From the NCBI GenBank assembly GCA_949752745.1, contig OX457031.1, forward strand, positions 55,232,803-55,296,802: a stretch of 64,000 nucleotides of DNA, read 5' to 3'. The DNA is from Protula sp. h YS-2021. Taxonomy: Eukaryota > Annelida > Polychaeta > Sabellida > Serpulidae. Of this stretch, positions 55,901 through 64,000 are shown in pieces. The notes beneath the pieces were generated by a model. It did not search any database, had not been told where the DNA came from, and saw only the letters and a program-made list of their open reading frames with translations. Each line of letters opens with the position of its first letter. Position 1 is the stretch's first letter. Position numbers and translations under genes: made by a program.

Positions 55901-58900
55901 GCCCGACCGCGACGAAGCCCAGCGCCAGGATGTGGAGGCATGCATGTAAGATCTTGATGGGCTTCTTTCTGTCATTTCTGAACACCCTGTACACCAGAAT
56001 AGCTGAAACAAAGACAACATTTCTGAACACCCTGTACACCAGAATAGCTGAAACAAAGACAACATTTCTGAACACCCTGTACACCAGAACAGATAAAACA
56101 AAGACACCATTTCTGAACACCCTGTACACCAGAATAGCTCAAACAAAGAGAACATTTCTGAACACCTTGTACACCAGAATAGCTCAAACAAAGAGAATAT
56201 TTCTGAACACCCTGTACACCAGAATAGATAAAACAAACAGAACATTTCTGAATACCCTGTACACTAGATTTCTTGAAAGCGCTATTTAGTATCCAAGCTG
56301 AAAAAGTGAATCTGTCAAATAAATAATTTTTCATATATCTATTTACAAGGCAAGAAAATAAGTTGTTTTTGTAGATTGCAACATAAAATGATGAAAGAAT
56401 AAAAAATGCAACTTATGTGACATTTGAATTATCGGTACTCTATTCCAGAATAGCCTACCAAAAAAATCTGGTTTTTCATTTGCTTCAGAATTCTTATTTT
56501 AAATAATATGGTGTTAAAAATGAAAATAAATAAAAAGTTTAAAACAGACTTAGTGTTACTAAGGTCCATCAATCGACACGATCGACTAAAAAAGTACTTT
56601 GCTTTTGCTTCCTTAATTTTTTTCTATTTTATTAATAATTTTATGCTATTATTTTTTTTTTCGTTTATTTCTTTGGGGGGGGCAGGGGGTCTGAATGAGT
56701 GATTGGAAATGGAGGAATTGCCTCTGGGGCTTGTTTACCGACAGTACAACCGCTCACCATTTCCATAGAGGAATATCAGGCCAATGACCATGAAGAGTGG
56801 GTGGAAGTTGAACTCTCTGCCCGGGTGGCTCTGCAAAACAACAGCGCGACTATAAAACGTGTTATACATATTAACCACTCCGGACTATGTAATCTTTTGT
56901 TTGTGGTGTGTATTAATTTTCACTTATACACTGTATTATACACCGCTTAATTAAAATAACGACGGCTCATCATTCGATTTTACTTCTAATTGTTTTTCAA
57001 GAGTTTCAGTATTTTAAGCAATTCCTAAAAACAAAGGACTTCGAATCGATTAATTAAAATCATGATTACTGAACATTTTTTCCGATCCAAGTGCAGTGTA
57101 TTATGTTGTGCTAATATTTCACGCTCTATTGGAGTGGGGTGGGGGTGGTTTAACTCCGATAAACCATTCAAAGTCGTGGATTCGTGAAACATGATACATT
57201 TCGGGTGGCGATGCATTATATTTCACGAATCCACTCCTTTTCATGGTTTATCTATAACATAATAACAATAATAATAATAACAATTCCAGTGCACACGAAC
57301 ATACTACAACATCTTTATTTGCCAGCCGTAGTCTCTTTATTTCGGCAAACAAAAGCGTACATTTCTTCCAAACCCCCACTCCCCCCACCCGATCTCCAAC
57401 ACCCAGCCCTTCTCCCACGATGCTAGGTGGAAAGCATACACGGCAGACCACGACTCATCCCAACCCCCCCCCCCTCCCCCAACACTCACAAATCTCGTTA
57501 CGGCTCTGAATCACCCTAAGTCGTTTTAGTTATGATTTTTGAGTGGGTGTAACGCAACCCCCTTATTTCTTGACACGGCTTTGAATCTAACGTAACCCTA
57601 AGTGACGACACTGTGGTGTTATGTGTTATACACAAATAACACATTTCGAAATTTCGGACCTTATGACACCCAGTGAATTCTGTGAAGGACCAGCTTAAAT
57701 GCTGTGTCTACCAAACAGGAGTTTCGACCGCGACTACAGCTTTCTTACGTTTTGACGTCATATGACGCTATGCGCTGAGCAATATATGTCAAATACATTT
57801 CCCCGACTGACAGCGAGCCTGGAAGGGGTGGGCGGGGGGGGGGGGGGTCACCGAAAGCACGAAGGGCACCGTACCTGCCACGCGATGGGGGAGGGGGGGA
57901 GGTCATCACAAGCACGAAGGAGACCGTGCCTGCCACGCGATGGAGGGGGAGGGGGAGGTCACCACAAGCACGAAGGACACCGTGCCTACCAGGCGATGGA
58001 GGGGGGAGGGAGAGGTCACCACAAGCACGAAGGACACCGTGCCTACCAGGCGATGGAGGGGGGAGGGAGAGGTCACCACAAGCACGAAGGACACCGTGCC
58101 TACCAGGCGATGGAGGGGGGAGGGAGAGGTCACCACAAGCACGAAGGACACCGTACCTGCCACGCGATGGAGGGGGAGGGGGAGGTAACCACTACCACGA
58201 AGGACACCGTGCCTACCAGGCGATGGAGGGGGGAGGGGGAGGTCACCACAAGCACGAAGGACACCGTGCCTACCAGGCGATGGAGGGGGGAGGGGGAGGT
58301 CACCACAAGCACGAAGGACACCGTGCCTACCAGGCGATGGAGGGGGGAGGGAGAGGTCACCACAAGCACGAAGGACACCGTGCCTACCAGGCGATGGAGG
58401 GGGGAGGGGGAGGTCACCACAAGCACGAAGGACACCGTGTCTACCAGGCGATGGAGGGGGGAGGGAGAGGTCACCACAAGCACGAAGGACACCGTGCCTA
58501 CCGGGCGATGGAGGGGGGAGGGAGAGGTCACCACAAGCGCGAATGACACCGTACCTGCCACGCGATGGAGGGGGGAGGAGGAGGTCACCACAAGCACGAA
58601 GGACACCGTGCCTACCAGGCGATGGAGGGGGGAGGGAGAGGTCACCACAAGCACGAAGGACACCGTACCTGCCACGCGATGGGGGGGGGGGGGGGTCACC
58701 ACAAGCACGAAGGATACCGCACCTGTCCAACGGGGGGGGGGGGGGTCACCACAAGCTCGAAGGACACCGTACCTGCCACGCGATGGGGGGGGGGGGGGGT
58801 CACCACAAGCACGAAGGACACCGCACCTGCCACGCGATGGGGGAGGGGGGGGTCACCACAAGCACGAAGGACACCGTACCTGCCACGCGATGGGGGGGGG

Positions 58901-59094
58901 GGGGTTGGAGGTCACCACAAGCACGAAGGACACCGTACCTGCCACGCGAAGCCGTCATGGAAGTGACTCATCCACACACCGGTGATGACAACCGCCGCCA
59001 GGCCAACCACCTCCACGGCCACCACTGCCAGCGTGAAGAACAGCTGCGTCGTACGGCTCCTGTCCACCGAGTTCATGTTCTCGTAGTTCTCCAT
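52818..59094 (-). CDS. CYB561: Cytochrome b561, transmembrane ascorbate-dependent electron carrier
   Basis: Coding exons on the - strand: 59094-58939, 56830-56758, 56002-55791, 54023-53869, 52974-52818, with GT-AG introns and matching phases, giving 250 residues (the human protein is of similar length). Hallmarks: [65 protein letters not shown] and GITEKNLFS. Candidate haem-ligand histidines are 62, 96, 133 and 172, spaced as in the family (34, then 37 with a small insertion, then 39). Six membrane helices are expected. The family passes electrons from cytosolic ascorbate across vesicle or lysosome membranes to lumenal ascorbyl radical or ferric iron. The tail [10 protein letters not shown] fits an acidic dileucine sorting signal, suggesting an endo-lysosomal or granule location. 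Which paralogue (CYB561, CYBRD1 or CYB561A3) is not settled. Confidence 0.93.
53040..53270. repeat. GGGA / GA simple repeat
   Basis: GGGAGGGAGGGAGGGAGGGA tract followed by GAGAGAGA and G runs, in cytochrome b561 intron 4. On the transcribed strand it is a long polypyrimidine stretch ending about 65 bp upstream of the exon 5 acceptor. Confidence 0.95.
53275..53640. repeat. ~50-60 bp minisatellite around AAGTCACGTGACTTGGTG
   Basis: Seven or eight imperfect units. Two or three keep the palindrome AAGTCACGTGACTT; others read CACGCGACTT, CACATGACTT or CACACGACTT. It lies in cytochrome b561 intron 4. Confidence 0.85.
53869..54023 (-). CDS. CYB561: Cytochrome b561 exon 4
   Basis: 155 bp between GCTGTTTCAG and GTGAGT. 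It encodes [38 protein letters not shown] then [13 protein letters not shown]. It holds His172, the ligand-type histidine in the KPVH motif. Confidence 0.94.
54026..54480 (-). repeat. ~26-30 bp minisatellite next to the exon 4 acceptor, about 16 copies
   Basis: On the gene strand the unit is CATTGCTATCGTACACGCCT GTACAG. The intron end itself reads CATTGCTACCATACATGGAT GCGCTGTTTCAG. Start and end of the unit thus resemble the acceptor region, with CTGTACAG in place of CTGTTTCAG, so the array may be acceptor-derived, though divergent. Confidence 0.85.
55528..55706 (+). pseudogene. Tc1/mariner transposase N-terminal fragment
   Basis: One + strand frame reads MGK, a stop, then [37 protein letters not shown] and [18 protein letters not shown]. 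This is the helix-turn-helix DNA-binding region and the GRPR-like hook of Tc1-type transposases. It has an in-frame stop at codon 4 and nothing of the catalytic domain, so it is a dead remnant. It lies antisense in cytochrome b561 intron 3. Confidence 0.8.
55791..56002 (-). CDS. CYB561: Cytochrome b561 exon 3
   Basis: 212 bp between TTTGTTTCAG and GTTTGT. It encodes [49 protein letters not shown] and [20 protein letters not shown]. It carries His96 and His133 and the cytosolic KK segment. Its first 29 bp and the acceptor are repeated upstream in the intron. Confidence 0.94.
55960..56275 (-). repeat. 45-bp repeat of exon 3 acceptor plus exon start, seven copies
   Basis: On the gene strand each unit is TTGTCTTTGTTTCAG followed by CTATTCTGGTGTACAGGGTG TTCAGAAATG. 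The copy nearest the exon is the real junction (56003/56002). The next unit upstream keeps TTTCAG|CT intact, two read TTTGAG|CT, and two have lost the AG. The 45-bp period equals 15 codons and the exon frame stays open back through the units. Confidence 0.93.
56758..56830 (-). CDS. CYB561: Cytochrome b561 exon 2
   Basis: 73 bp between TTGTTTTGCAG and GTGAGC. It encodes [18 protein letters not shown] then IFLYGN, the family [15 protein letters not shown] signature with His62. It ends one base into an Ala codon. Confidence 0.93.
57840..58970 (-). repeat. ~55-bp minisatellite copying the exon 1 donor, 20 units including the exon
   Basis: On the gene strand units contain TCGCGTGGCAG|GTACGGTG or TCGCCTGGTAG|GCACGGTG, then TCCTTCGTGCTTGTGGTGAC and a C-rich spacer. 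The last unit is exon 1 itself (junction 58939/58938). About eight intronic units keep a GT donor after CAG (GTACGG or GTGCGG). The rest have GC at that place. Long frames on both strands across the array are periodic artefacts. Confidence 0.93.
58939..59094 (-). CDS. CYB561: Cytochrome b561 exon 1 (N-terminus)
   Basis: 52 codons from ATG (59094-59092) to CGTGGCAG|GTACGG. It encodes a short polar N-terminus [15 protein letters not shown], then membrane helix [19 protein letters not shown], then [12 protein letters not shown]. It matches the family's first helix and GxAW motif. The 5' leader is purine-rich; no upstream in-frame ATG is near. Confidence 0.88.
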
Positions 59095-59424
59095 TTCCGC
59101 TTTTTTCTCCTCTCTTTTTCTTCGTCTTTCTCGTTCTCAATTTTGTTTTCTTTTGTTTTATTTATTTTTTTATTTTATTTTTTGTTATGTTTTCTTTCGA
59201 ATATCTCTAGAGTCGTTGCCACGTGATGTTATTGGAGCTGTTGATTAGCCTACCAGATAATTCCTCTGAAAAACAAAATAAAGAATCACATTTTATAGGA
59301 TATGTATCGCCTCACACAAGCTGGGGGCAAGCTGCGAATGACATTTGTGGAAGTGACGTGGAACAACATCCACAAAACGGCATACTACACGCACGTGTGG
59401 TCACATGCTTACTTCGCATTTGAA
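59095..59424. other. 5' leader / proximal upstream region of cytochrome b561
   Basis: Purine-rich on the gene strand for about 130 bp before the ATG, then unique DNA up to the 32-bp array. No TATA box or upstream exon could be supported. Confidence 0.4.
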
Positions 59425-60640
59425 GCACAACCCTCTCAGGGAACAGCCCTGTCACAGAACAACCATCTCAGGGAACAACCCTGTCACAGAACAACCCTCT
59501 CAGGGAACAACCCTGTCACAGAACAACCCTCTCAGGGAACAACCCTGTCACAGAACAACCCTCTCAGGGAACAGCCCTGTGACAGAAAAACCCTCTCAGG
59601 GAACAACCCTGTCACAGAACAACCCTCTCAGGGAACAACTCTGTCACAGAACAACCCCTTCAGGGAACAACTCTGTCACAGAACAACCCTCTCAGGGAAC
59701 AACCCTGTCACAGAACAACCCACTCAGGTAACAACCCTGTCACAGAACAACCCTCTCAGGGAACAACTCTGTCACAGAACAACCCTCTCAGGGAACAACA
59801 CTGTCACAGAACAACCCTCTCAGGGAACAACTCTGTCACAGAACAACCCTCTCAGGGAACAACTCTGTCACAGAACAATCCTCTCAGGGAACAGCCCTGT
59901 CACAGAACAACCCTCTCAGGGAAGAACCCTGTCACAGAACAATCCTCTCAGGTAAGAACCCTGTCACAGAACAACCCTCTCAGGGAACAACCCTGTCACA
60001 GAACAACCCTCTCAGGGAACAACCCTGTCACAGAACAACCATCTCAGGGAACAACCCTGTCACAGAACAACCCTCTCAGGGAACAACTCTGTCACAGAAC
60101 AACCCTCTCAGATAACAACCCTGTCACAGAACAACCCTCTCAGGGAACAACCCTGTCACAGAACAACCCTCTCAGGGAACAACCCTGTCACAGAACAACC
60201 CTCTCAGGGAACAACTCTGTCACAGAACAACCCTCTCAGGGAACAACCCTGTCACAGAACAACCCTCTCAGGGAACAATCCTGTCACAGAACAACCCTCT
60301 CAAGGAACAACTCTGTCACAGAACAATCCTCTCAGGGAAGAACCCTGTCACAGAACAACCCTCTCATGGAACAACCCTGTCACAGAATAACCCTCTCAGG
60401 GAACAACTCTGTCACAGAACAACCCTCTCAGGGAACAGCTCTGTCACAGAACAACCCTCTCAGGGAACAACCCTGTCACAGAACAACCCTCTCAGGGAAC
60501 AACTCTGTCACAGAACAACCCTCTCATAGAACAACCCTGTCACAGAACAACCCTCTCAGGGAACAACTCTGTCACAGAACAATCCTCTCAGGGAACAGCC
60601 CTGTCACAGAATAACCCTCTCAGGGAGGAACCCTCATTTG
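59425..60640. repeat. 32-bp minisatellite upstream of cytochrome b561, about 38 copies
   Basis: Unit CCCTCTCAGGGAACAACCCT GTCACAGAACAA. Variation is mostly AACAACTCTG versus AACAGCCCTG. It lies 330-1550 bp upstream of the cytochrome b561 start codon. No splice-site relation seen. Confidence 0.95.
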
Positions 60641-60894
60641 AACAGTTACAACGTCGACGCTTTTTAGAACAAGCTTGACCTCAAACACAATCCGCTCACT
60701 CAGTACTGATTTTATAATAATATTTTATGGGTCAAACCAAATCATGATTAGTCCCAAAAACTCAGAGTGGACCCGACGCGATCGTAGAAACGCTCTCCTA
60801 CTCCAAATAAATATTCGTCTTCGCTTTGTACATTCTTATTCTAAATAGAATTTTAACATTATTAAATAATTATTAAGTAATAAGAACATTTTAC

Positions 60895-61115
60895 ACCGTT
60901 ACTCCTTTTATAAATGAAGATTTCCTTTCCAGCAATTTCCCACTTTTATAAATGAAGATATCCTTTTGAGCAATTTCCCACTTTTATAAATGAAGATATC
61001 CTTTTGAGCAATTTCCCACTTTTATAAATGAAGATATCCTTTTGAGCAATTTCCCACTTTTATAAATGAAGATTTCCTTTCCAGCAATTTCCCAGCTCTT
61101 ATGAATGAAGATTTC
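60895..61115. repeat. 39-bp minisatellite, five copies
   Basis: Unit CACTTTTATAAATGAAGATA TCCTTTTGAGCAATTTCC. Clean array, no gene. Confidence 0.9.
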
Positions 61116-61429
61116 CTGAAGAACTATTTCTCTCTTTGGATGGCAACAGCATCCTCCTACATCGTTTTTATTGCTCTCGTTGTTATATAACGCTTTACAT
61201 GTGGGGCCGCTTATATAACACACACAAGTTTCTTAGGCCAAGAAGAAAATTTTACAGGACGGCAGAACAATAGTAAAATTATGATCAACTTAGATAGCGG
61301 AATGACCCACTTGTTAAAATCACTAAAGAAAATGTTTGTATTAATTATAACTAAGAAGCTCAAAGTCACGCAGTACCAATTCTTTATAATCGTTTTTGCC
61401 CAATGAGTCGAAAATTAACCCAAAACCGC

Positions 61430-61860
61430 CCTATCTTTACACGTTTTCGAGGTAATCGTCAATTTCCGGTTTTTCACCTTGACCGAGGTCAAGGTCACCG
61501 ACGTACCTCTTATGTAACGTTGTTTAGGCCATGAGGGTCGAAAATGAGCTCAAAATCGCTCTACCTCTAAAGTTTTTCGAGATAATAATCAACTTCCGGT
61601 TTATGAGCTTGATCATTACCGAGTAGATGAAGGTCACCGAGGTACCTCTTATGTAACGTTGTTTGGGCCAAAAAGGTGGAAAATGAGCTCATAAGCGCTT
61701 ATCTCTAACCGTTTTCAAGATAATAGTCAACTTCTGGTTTTTGGGCACGTGACCTTTGACCTTGACCCTCAAGTTTAAGATTCACAATGGAAGATTACGT
61801 CCCAGTGAGTACATCTTATATGTTCAAACTGGGATTCGAGCACTTTTATGGCTACTTTTC
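61430..61860. repeat. ~120-180 bp tandem segment with GACCTTGACC words, two to three copies
   Basis: Shared blocks include ACCTCTTATGTAACGTTGTT, AAAATGAGCTCA and GATAATAATCAACTTCCGG. Several GACCTTGACC / CCGAGGTCAAGGTCACCG words occur. It may be a dispersed repeat. Confidence 0.65.
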
Positions 61861-62499
61861 GTGATTAATACATTTTTTAAAAATATTTTGACCTCAATTT
61901 GACCTTAACCTTTGACGTTTGTCTATAAGTGCACCATTCATAAAGCTCCGCTGACTCAAACGCTAGGGTGAGTTATCTGGAAAGCATCTTATCAGGGTTT
62001 TACCTCAACTTCAAAATCTTTGCGTCCCAGGAACGCCATGCTTTCATAGTTTTACGTCCCCCATGTTTTTTTTTGCGTCCTCCAATTTGCACCCTGATTT
62101 GTTTGTGTCCCATTATTTGAGTACCGCGTACAGTTGCAGTTCACACTATCTTTTATTACCAAAACAAGAAAATTCTAAAAGCAATGAATTCTCATCTAGC
62201 CAGGCCTGCTTTTCATATTGCTAAACAGTCTGGCAGCGTCGGGAAAATCAAATTGTTCTATGGCTGGTCCTTTTGGTTTAATGAACATTAAGCGGTTCAA
62301 CTTCTCAGGGTTTAGTCTGTTTGCCTTTTTTTTTTTTTTTTTGTTCAAAAACACTTTGAATCTTGTTTTGCGAGAAAAAAAGAAACAAGGCTTTTGTCAA
62401 TGCCAGGTCAAAACATTCTGATATAAAAGTTCGGCGACATGCAAATGCGACACATCAACGGGGCTTATTTTCTTAACAACTTGGATGAGAAACAAGACT

Positions 62500-62640
62500 A
62501 GGTTTGTTCCTGGCCATATGTACATATTTCAACTTCGCTACAAATAGTTTATTCTTGGCCTTATGTGCATACCGCAACTTCGCTAGAAATAACATATTCT
62601 TGGCCTTTTGTACATACCGCAACTCCGCCACAAATAGTAT
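62500..62640. repeat. ~55-bp repeat, three copies, beside the MITE
   Basis: Units with TTCTTGGCCTTATGTGCATA and CCGCAACTTCGCTAGAAATA. Confidence 0.8.
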
Positions 62641-62654
62641 TTATATATATACAA

Positions 62655-63220
62655 CGTAATTCACGGCATATAGGACGCTCCGCATACAGGACGCAGGGGG
62701 GGGGGGGGCTAAAATTGCCATCTTTGAAAGTAAAACGGCATATAGGACGCCACGGCATACATAGGACGTACCTCAATTTAGATAAAATGTACGTTCACAA
62801 TGTGGTATACTATAACTATGATTGTGTATGTTCTGGGGATTAAGACTATGCTCTGTCCTGCACTATCTATAGTTCTACCCCTTTCACAAACAAAAGCAAG
62901 CCCGGCAATATATACTGCGGTGACTGTTAGCAACTCCTTTGTTATTTTAACCATTGTCGTATGTGTGTTCCGGGGATTAAGATAACATGTGGGTTATTAG
63001 CAAGTCTTTTGTTATGTGTACCAGGCTAAGAGAAAAGTTTGTTTCATTGCGTTCAAAAGCTCATTTAATTAAAAAATGTTATTTTTCCATATAAAAAAAT
63101 GAGGCCCCCTTGCTCAAAAAAGTAAAACGGCATAGAGGACGCCACGGCATATAGGATGCAGAAGTCCATTTTGAACGAAAAAACGAATTATAGGCCGCGT
63201 CCTATATGCCGCGAATTACG
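62655..63220. mobile_element. 566-bp MITE-like element with 24-bp terminal inverted repeats
   Basis: Left end 62655-62678 and right end 63197-63220 are inverted copies with one mismatch, containing GGCATATAGGACGC next to CGTAATTC. Extra direct copies of GGCATATAGGACGC-like words lie inside (near 62739 and 63127). Flanks are TA-rich (TATATATA). No transposase is encoded. Confidence 0.7.
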
Positions 63221-63548
63221 GTATATATATATATGTGTGTGTGTGAAAAACTATCGCACAGCATATTATACGATCCATATAGATATTAAGGTAGCTAGCA
63301 TAATTCTAGACATCGACCCAAAGGAAAGAAAAAGATACTTGAGTCTACATTTATAACTGTTTAGCTATTATTTGATCCGATGCCAAATGGTATAAGTAGA
63401 TACATGTATACAGCAGAACATCAATGTATATGTACATATAGAAAACGCAACCAAAGGTTGGTCATTTTTATGGCATTTTTATAGCCGACACATATTCACT
63501 TTTACCATGAGCACCACTTGAAGAGTGTACGCTGACAACATGGGCACA

Positions 63549-63765
63549 GTAAAACCTCCTTTAGTGAACAACTCTCGTTAGTGAACGCATCTAAATAATG
63601 AACGATTTTTTCAGTCCCAAATATTGCCAATGGCTTAACCATAGGTATTTTACTGCAATTTCTCGTTAGTGAACACCTGTATACTCTGAACAGTGAACAC
63701 TTGCTGGGTTCCTAAATGGTTAATGTCAGTGCAAACAAACCTCTAATTAGTGAACACGAGATATT
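63549..63765. mobile_element. CAGTAAAACCTCC element with repeated TTAGTGAACAC words
   Basis: It opens CAGTAAAACCTCCTTTAGTG and repeats TTAGTGAAC five or six times. It resembles pogo/Tigger-type miniature elements and the fragment at 21313. The right end is not defined. Confidence 0.4.
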
Positions 63766-64000
63766 TTACCGGTACATTTTCCCAGTTTCTTTACACTATT
63801 ACTGGCCCCTTTTCTTGCCCCATATGCACCTTAGCCCATATTAGTGGGGTATTAGTTATGTTTAATTCGTTCAGGCGTGAGTTATATCCCCATCGCCTCC
63901 AAATACTTGAGGACAATATGACAACGGGGTTGAAATAATGACACACTACGCGTGGCGGTGGAGATCAAACCTAATTACGACAATGGCACGAGTTTCACCA

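Noticed and set aside
57762..58985. 407-codon + frame and 274-codon - frame
   Set aside because: They are read through the ~55-bp array that copies the cytochrome b561 exon 1 donor. The encoded peptides are HHKHEGH / [10 protein letters not shown] periodicities, an artefact of the repeat.
59226..60614. Open frames of 80-220 codons on + with QNNPLREQ repeats
   Set aside because: They are products of the 32-bp array upstream of cytochrome b561, shifting frame each unit.

Overview
The window is nuclear DNA of a eukaryote and looks like a marine invertebrate, plausibly a mollusc or other lophotrochozoan. It has long introns with GT-AG boundaries, two animal gene families, decayed LTR, LINE and DNA transposons, and an exceptional load of minisatellites. 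The species cannot be fixed from the sequence alone.

Two genes can be assembled exon by exon with consistent reading phase. (1) On the + strand, 10879-40850, is a homologue of LRRFIP1/2, the leucine-rich-repeat flightless-interacting coiled-coil proteins. It has 11 coding exons (405 aa) plus an alternative first coding exon at 25973-27502 (510 codons) that would give an 882-aa acidic isoform. (2) On the - strand, 59094 down to 52818, is a five-exon cytochrome b561 of 250 aa. It keeps four histidines at the family spacing and ends in an acidic dileucine-type tail. No other convincing protein gene was found.

Layout: 1-2990 and 7545-10556 are almost identical copies, either a recent tandem duplication or an assembly duplicate. 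The junction at 2990/2991 cuts through the reverse transcriptase of a dead Ty3/Gypsy element (2991-4800). Both copies carry a 5'-truncated LINE. From 10.9 to 40.9 kb lies the LRRFIP gene, with a long first intron holding arrays and small transposons. From 40.9 to 52.8 kb there is no recognised gene and many arrays. From 52.8 to 59.1 kb is cytochrome b561. From 59.1 to 64 kb are arrays and two small DNA-transposon-like elements.

The most unusual observation is that several minisatellites grow out of exon-intron junctions, so their units carry copies of the splice site. LRRFIP exon 7 is followed by 33 perfectly spaced 76-bp units, each with exon end plus GTAAGT. LRRFIP exon 8 is followed by six more copies of its own donor, and exon 9 is followed by an array that starts at its donor. 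Cytochrome b561 exon 1 is followed by about 19 units copying its donor. Cytochrome b561 exon 3 is preceded by 45-bp units copying its acceptor and first coding bases in an open frame, and exon 4 has a weaker acceptor-side case. Most of the long open frames in this window are by-products of arrays with periods divisible by three and are not treated as genes.
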